36,112 bases of DNA from Chloroflexota bacterium (lineage in GTDB: Bacteria; Chloroflexota; UBA11872; UBA12225; JAJDUF01), in the NCBI GenBank assembly GCA_022824545.1, contig JAJDZR010000300.1, forward strand, positions 1-36,112, in the 5' to 3' direction. This document shows, piece after piece, positions 22,438-29,325 of this stretch (position 1 is its first letter; each line of letters starts with the position of its first letter). Made by a program: the position numbers and the translations under genes. The notes under the pieces were generated by a model, which saw only the letters and a list, made by a program, of their open reading frames with translations, was not told where the DNA came from and searched no databases.

Positions 22438-23835
22438 ATGCCTGGCTTGCACGGGCAGGATGACGCGCAGCGCTTCGCGGCCATGTGCGCGCCGGTCCGG
22501 GCCAGGGTCCAGGCCGGCGCGCCGGTCAATCGGGCGCGGGAACGGGCACTGGTGCTCATTGCGCGCCTCGGGCCGGGACCGCTCCCCCCGCCCGGCCCCA
22601 TCCCCGGTACCACGCCGCGCGTGCTGCTCATCCGCCCCGATCATCTGGGCGACGTGCTCTGCACCTCGCCGGCAGTGCAATGGATTCAATCCGTCTGCCC
22701 CTGGGCAACGATCACCTACATGGCCGGGCCGTGGTCGGCCGAGGTGGCCGCCCGGCTCCCCGGCGTATTGAGAGTCTGGTCCTACCCGTTTCCGGGCTTC
22801 GCACGATCCGGCCCGCCCGGTCCGCTGGCTCGCATTCTTCCCTACCTCCGACTGTGGTGGCTGGCACGCCAGGTGCGCGCGGCGCGGTTCGATCTGGCAG
22901 TCAACCTCCGCCCGGACTTCTGGTGGGGGGCAGCCCTAATGTATCTGGCGCACATTCCGCGCCGCCTCGGCTATCTCACGCCGGGCACGGCGCCGTTCCT
23001 GACGGACGGCCTGCCGCCGCCGGAGTCGCTGACCGCCGGCTCTGCGCCATCCGACAGCGATCAAGATGGTGCGGAGTTGGGGCTGCACCAGCACGTCGTG
23101 GAGCACAACCTGGACCTGGCGGAGATCGCTCTGGCAGAGCTTGGACAAGGGTATCTCGACCGGCAGTCGCCGCCGGTGACGCTGGAGCCGACGGAAGAGG
23201 ACCGCGCGGAGGCCTTTCGGCTCTGGGCGCTGCATCGGCTCGACGCACCGCGGCCGGGCGCGGAGTGGACCATCCCGCCGGTGATTGCCGTGGCGCCGGG
23301 CGCGGGTAGTCCCGCCAAAGTCTGGGCGCCGGAGCGCTGGGCGTTGGTCATTGACCATCTGGCCGGCCGCTACGGTGTACGCTGTCTCGTGACCGGCACC
23401 GCCGCAGAGCAGCCCTTGGCCGAGCGCCTCGTGGCGGCACTGTCCACGCCAGCAGCCGTCGTTGCCGGGGAGACCTCGGTGGGAGTCTTGGCGACTCTCC
23501 TCCAGCAGTGCCGCCTCGCCATCGGCCCCGATAACGGCATGTTGCACCTAGCCGCGGCGATGGGTGTGCCCACCGTGCGTCTCTTTGGCCCGGCCGATCC
23601 GGTGCTCTTTGGCCCATATGGGCCGACGGTGAAGGAGCGCCGGGCGCACGCCGTCGTGCAGACGCCGCGGCCCTGCGCCGCGTGTGGCTACCTCGACCTG
23701 CCACCGCCGCAGCAGGCGATGTACCCCTGCATGGCGGACATCACCGCCGAGGAGGTCATCGCCGCGGCGCTACGGGTGTGGGTGGCCACAGAAGATGATG
23801 CGCCGAGGCGGCGAGGCCGGGCGACCACTGATTGA
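22438..23835 (+). CDS. Glycosyltransferase family 9 (heptosyltransferase-like)
   Basis: This is a GT-B enzyme of the ADP-heptose:LPS heptosyltransferase family. The N-terminal domain has VLLIRPDHLGDVLCTSPAVQ at about residue 59-78. The C-terminal donor domain has IAVAPGAGSPAKVWAPERWA and the signature IGPDNGMLHLAAAMGVPTV, followed by LFGPADPVLFGPYG. Cysteines near the end (RPCAACGYL, YPCMAD) may bind metal, as seen in many GT9 proteins. The length of 465 is longer than the usual 350 because of an N-terminal extension. The ATG is preceded by GAGGGGGAG. It is followed by a second GT9 gene with a 4-base overlap of frames, so they are likely paired. If the host lacks LPS, the acceptor is another surface glycan. 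Confidence 0.85.
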   Translation: MPGLHGQDDAQRFAAMCAPVRARVQAGAPVNRARERALVLIARLGPGPLPPPGPIPGTTPRVLLIRPDHLGDVLCTSPAVQWIQSVCPWATITYMAGPWSAEVAARLPGVLRVWSYPFPGFARSGPPGPLARILPYLRLWWLARQVRAARFDLAVNLRPDFWWGAALMYLAHIPRRLGYLTPGTAPFLTDGLPPPESLTAGSAPSDSDQDGAELGLHQHVVEHNLDLAEIALAELGQGYLDRQSPPVTLEPTEEDRAEAFRLWALHRLDAPRPGAEWTIPPVIAVAPGAGSPAKVWAPERWALVIDHLAGRYGVRCLVTGTAAEQPLAERLVAALSTPAAVVAGETSVGVLATLLQQCRLAIGPDNGMLHLAAAMGVPTVRLFGPADPVLFGPYGPTVKERRAHAVVQTPRPCAACGYLDLPPPQQAMYPCMADITAEEVIAAALRVWVATEDDAPRRRGRATTD

Positions 23836-23846
23836 GGTGTCGGCTC

Positions 23847-25106
23847 GTGACCGAGAAACACCTACCGGCAGGCACACAGCGCCTCCTGGGACGCCTGGTC
23901 CGCACGGTGAGCGAGGTGCTGCTGGGACGCCTGTTCGGGGTACTGGGACTGTTCGCCCAATGGCGGCGACCCGCCCACAGCCGCCGGCCGGCGCCGCAGC
24001 GCATCTTGCTGCTGCGGTTCGGGCTGCTGGGCGACGCGGTGCTCTGGATTCCGGCCTTGCGCGCCGCGCGGCGTCTGTTTCCTAAGGCCCGCCTGGAAGC
24101 CGTCGTCTCCACCTATCAATATGCCGTCCTCAGCCGCTTCACCTATGTTGACCGGTTCATCGTGCGGGACACCGACCACTTCACCCGGCCGGTAGCGTGG
24201 CTCCGGCCAACAACGTGGCGGTCCTTTGTCGCGTTGGTGCGCCTACTCCGGCGACGACGCTATGATGTGGTCCTGAGTTGCTACGGGCGGATGGGGGCAC
24301 GGCTGGCGCTGTTGAGCGGCGCTCCGCTGCGGTACGGCTACCGTGATGAAGCCGATCCGCGCGTCCTCACGCACGCCCTGCCCGGCGGCCGCTATCAGGA
24401 GCCGCTGCACGAGGCGGCGTACAACGTGCGCGTCGTCTCCGCCGCAGCGTCGGCTGCTCAACCCGGCAGCGCCGATGACAGGCCAGCGGACGACCTGTCG
24501 CTGACGTTTCCGCTGATGGCCGCCGAACGGCAGCGAGCCGCCGTCCTACTCGCCGGGGTGCCGCACGGGGTCTCGCTCGTCGCCATCCATCCGGGAGCGG
24601 CGAACGGCGCTGCCAAGCGCTGGCTCCCGGAGCGCTGGGCGCACGTTGCCGATACGTTGGCCGGCGAGGGCGTGCAGGTCGCGCTCCTGGGCGGCGCGGA
24701 CGAGCGACCGTTGGTCGAGCGCATCGTCGCGGCCATGCGCCACCCGGCGCTGCGGCTGGAAGGAGCCACCAGTACCCCCGGCGAGCTGGCGGCGGTGCTC
24801 GCACGGTGTCACGTCGTCGCGGCCGGCGATACGGGGCCGCTGCATCTCGCCGTGGCGCTCGGCCGGCCGGTGGTCGCCATCCACGGCCCGACGGATCCTC
24901 AGCTCACGGGGCCGGTCCCCGGCGCCCGCGCCCACGTGCTGCGGACCGCAATCCCGTGCAGCCCGTGCTACAACCTCCGCGCGCCGGCCGACTGTCCGTT
25001 GGGGCATACGCTGTGCATGCGCCTCCTGCCGGCCGAGCAGGTTGTGACGGCGATCAGGGCCATGCTTGGGCCTCACCCCTTGGCCCCTCTCCATCGCCGA
25101 GGATAG
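23847..25106 (+). CDS. Glycosyltransferase family 9, second copy
   Basis: This is a second GT-B heptosyltransferase-like protein. Its N-terminal motif is RILLLRFGLLGDAVLWIPAL at about residue 50-69. The donor domain shows AIHPGAANGAAKRWLPERWA and VAAGDTGPLHLAVALGRPVV with IHGPTDPQLTGPV. The end has cysteines in IPCSPCYNL and CPLGHTLC, a CxxC pair similar to the first copy. GTG 23847 is chosen for the GAGGTG 8 bases upstream; a TTG at 23832 overlaps the previous stop. The last residues (GPHPLAPLHRRG) look like translated family B repeat, so the natural C-terminus may have been altered. It is distinct in sequence from the first copy and so likely adds a different sugar in the same chain. Confidence 0.85.
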   Translation: MTEKHLPAGTQRLLGRLVRTVSEVLLGRLFGVLGLFAQWRRPAHSRRPAPQRILLLRFGLLGDAVLWIPALRAARRLFPKARLEAVVSTYQYAVLSRFTYVDRFIVRDTDHFTRPVAWLRPTTWRSFVALVRLLRRRRYDVVLSCYGRMGARLALLSGAPLRYGYRDEADPRVLTHALPGGRYQEPLHEAAYNVRVVSAAASAAQPGSADDRPADDLSLTFPLMAAERQRAAVLLAGVPHGVSLVAIHPGAANGAAKRWLPERWAHVADTLAGEGVQVALLGGADERPLVERIVAAMRHPALRLEGATSTPGELAAVLARCHVVAAGDTGPLHLAVALGRPVVAIHGPTDPQLTGPVPGARAHVLRTAIPCSPCYNLRAPADCPLGHTLCMRLLPAEQVVTAIRAMLGPHPLAPLHRRG

Positions 25107-25119
25107 AGAGCGGGACATA

Positions 25120-25144
25120 GATTCCCGCGCACGCGGGAACGACA
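25120..25144. repeat. Palindromic repeat, family A
   Basis: GATTCCCGCG-ca-CGCGGGAACGAC is a copy in the 181-bp gap between the second GT9 gene and the dehydrogenase gene. The rest of that gap shows no gene. Confidence 0.75.
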
Positions 25145-25287
25145 GGCGGTAGACTCCCTCGCTCCACTGGCCACTGCGATTGTCCGGGTTAGTATGATTA
25201 AGCGCTGGGGAATCTGCCGTAAGCGTCTGAAGTACACGCTCGGCCTCGCCAAGAGCGCGAGGCCAGGGGCAAAGGAGGCGAGGACAC

Positions 25288-26307
25288 ATGCGAGGGGTTG
25301 TTGTTCCTGAGGCACGTCGCGTAGCCGTGCGCGAGTTCCCTGATCCCGAACCCGGCCCCGGCGAGGTGGTGGTGCGCGTCAGGATGGCGGCCATCTGCGG
25401 GTCCGACCTGCACTGGTACCGCGAGTTTACGCCGGGGCGTACCGGCCCAGACCAGATTGTCGGACACGAATCGGTCGGCGAAATCGCTGCCGTCGGCTCC
25501 GGCGTGTTCCTCCCCCGTGTCGGTGACCGGGTGGCGCTCTACCACATCAGCGGCTGCGGCGAGTGCCCGGCGTGTCGGGCGCGGCGCCCCAAGGAGTGCT
25601 GGACAGGCGTTGAGCGCATCCCGCAAGGCGCCGATGCCGACTACCAGCGGATGAAGTCGTGGAATGCGCTGCCGCTGCCGGACGCCTTCTCCTGGGAAGA
25701 AGGCACTGTGTTGGCCTGCAACTACGGCACCGGCTATGCTGCGTTGAAGCGCGGTGGCGTCTCTGCCCGCACCACCTTGGCGGTGTTCGGCCTCGGCCCG
25801 GTGGGACTCTGCACGGTGCAGGCCGGGTCTGCGCTCGGTGCCCGTGTTATCGCAGTTGACGTCGTGACGGAGCGGCTGGAATTGGCACGCCAAATGGGCG
25901 CCAGCGAGGTCGTCAACGGCAGCGAGCAAGACGTGGTTGCGACGTTGCGCGACCTTTCCGGGGGCCGCGGCGTGGACGCAGCCATTGACACCAGTGGCAA
26001 CGCCGTCGCGCAGACGAACGCCATTGACGCCGCGCGGCCCCGCGGGACGGTCGTCTTTGTCGGGATCAAGCCCGAGGCGACCGTCGAGATCAAGGTGTTC
26101 GAGCAGGCCGTGCTCAAGCAACTCACCCTGGCCGGGTCGTGGATCTATGACATTGACGAGTGGCCGGAAATGCTCGCATTCGTCCAGCAGCACCAGTTGC
26201 CGATCAGGGACATTACCGGACCGACCTATGCGCTCGACGACGCTTCCGAGGCCTTTGCCATCGCCGACTCTGGCCGGAGTGGCAAGGTCCTCTTTGCCGT
26301 GAGCTAG
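25288..26307 (+). CDS. Zinc-dependent MDR alcohol/polyol dehydrogenase
   Basis: This is a medium-chain NAD(P)-dependent dehydrogenase with 339 residues. The catalytic zinc site is in AAICGSDLHW (Cys) and VGHESVGEI (His-Glu). The structural zinc lobe has four cysteines in CGECPACRARRPKEC at about 91-105. The Rossmann motif is VFGLGPVGLCTVQAGSALGA, and the acidic residue after strand 2 (VIAVDVV) suggests NAD(H). It resembles threonine/sorbitol dehydrogenases, but the substrate is not readable. AAGGAGG lies about 10 bases upstream. It appears monocistronic. Confidence 0.9.
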   Translation: MRGVVVPEARRVAVREFPDPEPGPGEVVVRVRMAAICGSDLHWYREFTPGRTGPDQIVGHESVGEIAAVGSGVFLPRVGDRVALYHISGCGECPACRARRPKECWTGVERIPQGADADYQRMKSWNALPLPDAFSWEEGTVLACNYGTGYAALKRGGVSARTTLAVFGLGPVGLCTVQAGSALGARVIAVDVVTERLELARQMGASEVVNGSEQDVVATLRDLSGGRGVDAAIDTSGNAVAQTNAIDAARPRGTVVFVGIKPEATVEIKVFEQAVLKQLTLAGSWIYDIDEWPEMLAFVQQHQLPIRDITGPTYALDDASEAFAIADSGRSGKVLFAVS

Positions 26308-26381
26308 TCCGGGTTGAAGTCACGCCGCGCTACCCGTCGTTCGGTAGGGGTGAACGGCCCCGGTTTGCCTCGCATCTGGCC

Positions 26382-27041
26382 CTAGCGCCGGGCGTCCCAG
26401 GTGTTCCAATGGGTCCGGTCGCGTCCCGGCAGGCGCTTGGCGGGACGGAAGTCCGTGCCGCGGAAGTAGGCGACCGGAATCAAGGCGACCTGTGTCACAC
26501 TGTCGGGAATCTCCAGGATCGCCGCCGCCTCGCGCTCGTAGACGAGGTGGAGCGTCGTCCACGCCGTCCCGAGACCACGCGCCCGGAGTGCGAGCATGAG
26601 CGACCAGGTGGCGGGGAGGATTGAGCCGTAGAGGCCGGCTTGAGCGGACACGCCCGCCTGCTCGACGCGCCCTTCGATACAGGGGATCACCAGTACCGGC
26701 ACTTCGTGCATGTGCTCGGACAGGTGGGTGGCCGACGCGCGCACACGCGACGCTTGCGCGATCCGCGGGTCGTCCGTGGCGGTCCCGGGTGGTGGCTGTG
26801 TCCGGTTGCTGGTAGCATAGGCCCGGAATGATCGGCGGTAGAGGTCGGCCAACGCGCGGCGCTTGGCCGGAGCGGTGACCACGACAAAGTGCCAGCCTTG
26901 ACGGTTGGACCCTGAGGGTGCCTGGAGTGCGACCTCGATACAGCGCTCCAACACCTCCGGCTCGACGGGGCGCGCCAGGTCCAGGCGCTTCCGCACCGCG
27001 CGGGTCGTTGTCAGCAGGTGGTCAACGGTAGCCAAGTCCAT
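26382..27041 (-). CDS. Nitroreductase-family flavoprotein
   Basis: This is an FMN-dependent oxidoreductase of the nitroreductase fold, with 219 residues. RAVRKRLDL at about 14-22 corresponds to the 'RRSxR' FMN-phosphate contact. ALQAPSGSNRQGWHFVVV at about 38-55 is the conserved 'APSxxNxQPWxF' stretch. The later GSILPATWSLMLALRARGLG is the FMN-binding helix. NAD(P)H-dependent reduction of a nitroaromatic, quinone or similar is expected. ATG 27041 has GGAG 8 bases upstream; a longer frame to 27368 crosses the promoter region. It is divergent from arsC, with about 120 bases between them. Confidence 0.85.
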   Translation of the reverse strand: MDLATVDHLLTTTRAVRKRLDLARPVEPEVLERCIEVALQAPSGSNRQGWHFVVVTAPAKRRALADLYRRSFRAYATSNRTQPPPGTATDDPRIAQASRVRASATHLSEHMHEVPVLVIPCIEGRVEQAGVSAQAGLYGSILPATWSLMLALRARGLGTAWTTLHLVYEREAAAILEIPDSVTQVALIPVAYFRGTDFRPAKRLPGRDRTHWNTWDARR

Positions 27042-27115
27042 CGGCACGTCTCCGCTCCTTCTGTCTGCCACGGCCCAATGCGCGGCCGGGGCATGTCCAG
27101 CGGTCGTGGCGCTCC

Positions 27116-27127
27116 AGTGTATACACT
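27116..27127. promoter_or_regulatory. Perfect 12-bp palindrome between nitroreductase and arsC genes
   Basis: AGTGTATACACT is a perfect palindrome in the intergenic space of two divergent genes, 36 bases before the arsC ATG. It contains TATACA-like bases that could also be a -10. A dimeric repressor site is a reasonable reading; no ArsR-type regulator gene is in the window. Confidence 0.5.
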
Positions 27128-27162
27128 CGTTGCAGGAACGACTACATCGAGAGTAGGCAATC

Positions 27163-27594
27163 ATGGCCAGGGTGACGAAACGGCGGGTGCTCATCCTCTG
27201 CACCGGCAACTCGGCGCGGTCGCAACTGGCCGAGGGGTGGCTGCGGGCGCTGGGCGGTGAGCGGTTTGCGGTGTTCAGCGCCGGCACCGCTCCGAAACAA
27301 GCGGTGCATCCGCTGGCGCTACAAGTGATGCGCGAGGCGGGTGTTGATCTGACTGGACACCGGCCCAAGGACGTGCGCCGGTTTCTCGGTCAGTCGTTCG
27401 ATTGCATCATCACCGTCTGCGACAACGCCCGCGACACCTGCCCCACCTTCCCCGGGGCACAGCGGCAACTGCACTGGTCCCTGCCGGACCCGGCCGCCGT
27501 TGCGGGGCCGCAGCAGGCAGCGGCCTTCCGGCAGACCAGCGCCGAGATTCGCCAGCGCATCCGGCGCTTCATCGCCGACCAAACCGCAGTGTAG
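27163..27594 (+). CDS. arsC: Thioredoxin-coupled arsenate reductase / low-Mr phosphatase family
   Basis: This is an arsenate reductase of the low-molecular-weight tyrosine phosphatase fold. The P-loop CTGNSARS at about residue 13-20 gives the first catalytic Cys with Arg. VCDNARDTCPTFPG near 83-96 supplies the two resolving cysteines of the thioredoxin-dependent (Staphylococcus pI258-type) enzymes, and SLPDPA carries the general acid Asp. All three cysteines and the Asp are present, so it should be functional. The length of 143 residues fits. No arsB/acr3 transporter or arsR is beside it. Its stop codon is part of the terminator hairpin shared with the transaldolase side. Confidence 0.9.
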   Translation: MARVTKRRVLILCTGNSARSQLAEGWLRALGGERFAVFSAGTAPKQAVHPLALQVMREAGVDLTGHRPKDVRRFLGQSFDCIITVCDNARDTCPTFPGAQRQLHWSLPDPAAVAGPQQAAAFRQTSAEIRQRIRRFIADQTAV

Positions 27595-27612
27595 CCGGTG
27601 ACGCGCCGGCTA
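27592..27612. terminator. Hairpin after arsC (left copy)
   Basis: TAGCCGG (27592-27598) and CCGGCTA (27606-27612) form a perfect 7-bp stem with a 7-nt loop; the arsC TAG is the first base triplet. There is no T-run. The same structure with different bases occurs at 28634-28652, next to the transaldolase stop, so pairing has been conserved while the sequence changed. Confidence 0.55.
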
Positions 27613-27687
27613 ACGCGCCTGCTGCAAGATAGCCTCGGCCTGGCTGGCTTCCCAGTCGGCCAGGAACCGCTCCAGCCCGATGTCCGT
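27595..27687. repeat. 93-bp direct repeat, left copy (duplicate of transaldolase 3' end)
   Basis: This stretch is collinear, without gaps, with 28636-28728. I count about 11 differences in 93 bases: eight lie in the hairpin and stop-codon part and three in the coding part. Read on the minus strand it encodes a transaldolase C-terminus ending LQQAR and TAG, where the right copy ends LQQA and TGA. It is thus a detached, intact-looking gene end, as left when an element inserts in or beside a gene's 3' end. Confidence 0.9.
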
Positions 27688-27914
27688 TTGTTGACCGGTC
27701 CATCTATTTATGCTATTCCGTAGGTGTCTACTATATGGCTATTTCTGGACCGAAAAAGGAAGTTTCGTAAGGAGAGAAACTACAAGGAGAGAAATCAGCA
27801 GAGAGGGAATTCCCAGCGAGCGCTGAGGTAGGAAAAGCTAGCCGCGGGGGATTTAGCGGAGAAGCGAGAGAGCAACGGTGTGCCGACACAGCGGAGAAGT
27901 GAGGGAGCGATGAT
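27688..27914 (+). promoter_or_regulatory. Leader of the toxin gene with several repeats
   Basis: This is a 227-bp region rich in A and G on the plus strand, without a credible gene. It holds an inverted repeat CGGTCCA (27696-27702)/TGGACCG (27746-27752), a possible -35 TTGACC at 27691 or nearby, two AAGGAGAGAAA units at 27769 and 27784 (15-bp spacing), a perfect palindrome GGGAATTCCC at 27805-27814, and a 35-bp tandem duplication running into the gene start. The palindrome and inverted repeat are operator candidates. Confidence 0.45.
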
Positions 27915-27924
27915 ATGCCGATAC
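27855..27924 (+). repeat. 35-bp tandem duplication spanning the toxin start codon
   Basis: Unit 1 (27855-27889) and unit 2 (27890-27924) both start AGCGGAGAAG and end with TGCCGA-ACAC or TGCCGA-TAC. They differ at 7 of 35 positions, all transitions. Unit 2 contains the ribosome site GAGGGAG and the ATG at 27915; unit 1 has GTG at the equivalent position in another frame. Confidence 0.75.
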
Positions 27925-28211
27925 GTGAGAGAAACGAAGTGGCAGACTATTGGTTTGACAAGAAGATGAGGCGGCAGATTAGGGATCGTGGGTGGGGCGA
28001 TCCTGATGCACCTGATCTGTCGGCGTTAGAGGAAGTCATCGCCAAGCCGGATAGGATTGAGGAAACTAGAGACTGGCGAGAAGGCAAGAGCAGCCCTGCT
28101 ACCGGCTACGTTCGCGCCGATGGCCACTATGTTATCATCAATGACGATACCGGTGAGATTGTTCAGGTCAGTAATACCTACGACCCGGATTGGAGGGGGC
28201 CGTGGGAATAG
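27915..28211 (+). CDS. Free-standing colicin-E5-type ribonuclease toxin
   Basis: The protein has 98 residues and aligns by eye with the C-terminal RNase domain of colicin E5, which cuts the anticodons of Tyr, His, Asn and Asp tRNAs. KMRRQIRDRGWGDPD at about 17-31 matches the colicin's 'KIRGQMPERGW' opening. The stretch SPATGYVRADGHYVIINDDT with GEIVQVSNTYDPDW matches its 'DPATVYGSPGKYVVVNDRTG-x-x-x-Q-I-S-D-x-x-D-P-x-W' core. Basic residues that could be catalytic (K16-K17, R19, R20, R24) are present. No secretion, receptor or translocation domain is attached, so it acts in the cell that makes it, as a toxin of a toxin-antitoxin-like pair. GAGGGAG lies 7 bases before the ATG. The partner gene follows after 54 bases. 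Confidence 0.75.
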   Translation: MPIRERNEVADYWFDKKMRRQIRDRGWGDPDAPDLSALEEVIAKPDRIEETRDWREGKSSPATGYVRADGHYVIINDDTGEIVQVSNTYDPDWRGPWE

Positions 28212-28218
28212 TGGCATA

Positions 28219-28253
28219 CTAGGACAGTTCTGCTGACGGTCAGAAGGTCCTAG
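28219..28253 (+). promoter_or_regulatory. Hairpin between toxin and immunity genes
   Basis: CTAGGAC (28219-28225) pairs with GTCCTAG (28247-28253), and inside it TTCTG (28228-28232) pairs with CAGAA (28241-28245). An 8-nt loop and small internal bulge complete a stem of 12 pairs. It ends immediately before the immunity gene's AGAGGAAAA ribosome site and has no T-run. It could be an mRNA-processing or stability element, or control translation of the second gene. Confidence 0.65.
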
Positions 28254-28265
28254 AGGAAAACCAAG

Positions 28266-28673
28266 TTGACACGTGAAGAAGCCCTGAAGGAACAGTACCG
28301 CTCCAGAGGGCGTATGGCGGGAGGCGAGTTGCTCCTGCGACACCCCGAGGCGCTGAGGTTCATTGAGGATTGCAGAGCCGAGGGGATGACCATCCTGGGC
28401 ATGGACTTCTTCGAGGAGCGAGGCGCCTATCTCGTTGCCCACACGAATGCGGCAGATTATTCCGCCCTCAGCAGGCACCCTCACGCTGTCGAGCGGATAG
28501 CCGACAAGGCGAGGGCCCTCATCAAGGATGGCCTGCCCGGCATACCGGGTGTGGTTGAACGTACCGACTGGGTGACGTTTGTCCTAGCCGAGGAGGCGGC
28601 TGTTACACAGCGTCGTCCCGAAGTACATTCACGTACCGGTGACAGACCGGTAGTCACGCCTGCTGCAAGATAG
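28266..28673 (+). CDS. Probable immunity protein/antitoxin for the E5-like RNase
   Basis: The protein has 135 residues, is acidic in its middle, mostly helical with one strand-rich core (GMTILGMDFFEERGAYLVAH), and ends DWVTFVLAEEA before a tail. I do not recognise the family with certainty. The position right after an E5-type RNase gene on the same strand is the main argument for an immunity role. The TTG start at 28266 has GAGG upstream; ATG 28314 is an alternative. The last 12 residues or so (TGDRPVVTPAAR) are encoded by the right-hand 93-bp repeat, i.e. by the transaldolase terminator and 3' end read in antisense, so the natural protein may have ended earlier. It overlaps the transaldolase gene by 20 bases. 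Confidence 0.6.
   Translation: MTREEALKEQYRSRGRMAGGELLLRHPEALRFIEDCRAEGMTILGMDFFEERGAYLVAHTNAADYSALSRHPHAVERIADKARALIKDGLPGIPGVVERTDWVTFVLAEEAAVTQRRPEVHSRTGDRPVVTPAAR
28634..28652. terminator. Hairpin at the transaldolase end (right copy)
   Basis: TACCGGT (28634-28640) and ACCGGTA (28646-28652) form a perfect 7-bp stem with a 5-nt loop, 1-2 bases from the transaldolase stop codon. No T-run is present. It is the counterpart of the hairpin after arsC, with compensating changes. Confidence 0.5.
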
Positions 28674-28728
28674 CCTGAGCCTGGCTGGCTTCCCAGTCGG
28701 CCAGGAAACGCTCCAGCCCGATGTCCGT
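28636..28728. repeat. 93-bp direct repeat, right copy (in place at the transaldolase end)
   Basis: This is the copy still joined to the transaldolase gene. It covers the terminator hairpin, the stop codon and the last 24 codons. It is about 88% identical to 27595-27687 overall and about 96% in the coding part. Confidence 0.9.
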
Positions 28729-29325
28729 CAGCGGGTGCTTCATCATCTGCTCCAGCACCGCGAACGGCAGCGTGACGACGTGCGCGCCACACTTGGCTGC
28801 GCGCACGACGTGCAGCGGCGCGCGGAGGCTGGCCGCGAGGATATTGGTTCTGATGCCCTGCACCCGGAATATCTGCGCCAGATCGCTGACGACCGCCATG
28901 CCATCGTGCGAGATGTCGTCGAGGCGTCCCAAGAAGGGGCTGACATAGGTTGCGCCGGCCAAGGCGGCAAGCAAGCCCTGGTTCGGGGAGAAGATCAAGG
29001 TCGCATTGATCGTGACGGGATCGGAGCGATCCGTGAGCGCCTTGATGGCGGTCAAGCCCTCCGGAATGGTGGGGATTTTCACCACCACGTTCGGATGCCA
29101 GGTACTGATGTCCTCACCCTGTTCGATCATTCCCTCCGCGTCGGTAGCCGTGACCTCGGCACTGACCGGTCCTTCTACGATGTTGCAGATTTCGAGCACC
29201 CGGTCGCGGAAGTTGGCGCCCTCTTTGGCGACAAGCGAGGGGTTGGTCGTGATGCCATGCACGACACCCCAGCGGACGCCTTGCCGAATCTCGTCAATGT
29301 TAGCCGTGTCCAGAAAGATTCGCAC
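28654..29325 (-). CDS. tal: Transaldolase / fructose-6-phosphate aldolase family enzyme
   Basis: This is a short transaldolase of the TalC/FSA type (223 residues), which forms a Schiff base with a ketose phosphate. The lysine is in NVVVKIPTIPEGL at about residue 79-91. The opening MRIFLDTANIDEIRQG and HGITTNPSLVAKEG are family signatures, as is YVSPFLGRLDDI. GTG 29325 is preceded by GGAGAGGA. The 3' end coincides with the right 93-bp repeat, so the present C-terminus may be a replacement brought in with the accessory insertion; it reads normally (LADWEASQAQAILQQA). Action in the pentose phosphate pathway is likely. Confidence 0.9.
   Translation of the reverse strand: MRIFLDTANIDEIRQGVRWGVVHGITTNPSLVAKEGANFRDRVLEICNIVEGPVSAEVTATDAEGMIEQGEDISTWHPNVVVKIPTIPEGLTAIKALTDRSDPVTINATLIFSPNQGLLAALAGATYVSPFLGRLDDISHDGMAVVSDLAQIFRVQGIRTNILAASLRAPLHVVRAAKCGAHVVTLPFAVLEQMMKHPLTDIGLERFLADWEASQAQAILQQA

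Larger units (their letters stand above)
27688..28635. mobile_element. Accessory insertion carrying a toxin/immunity pair, bounded by 93-bp direct repeats
   Basis: About 0.95 kb lies between the two copies of the transaldolase gene end. It contains a colicin-E5-like RNase gene, a probable immunity gene, and an A/G-rich leader unlike the GC-rich neighbours. No integrase or transposase is present. The structure matches either site-specific integration that rebuilt the 3' end of the target gene, with the enzyme supplied in trans or lost, or recombination between related alleles. The immunity frame reads 38 bases into the right repeat. Confidence 0.7.

Noticed and set aside
25198..26193. 331-codon minus-strand frame opposite the alcohol dehydrogenase
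   Set aside because: It is an antisense shadow of a complete zinc dehydrogenase gene.
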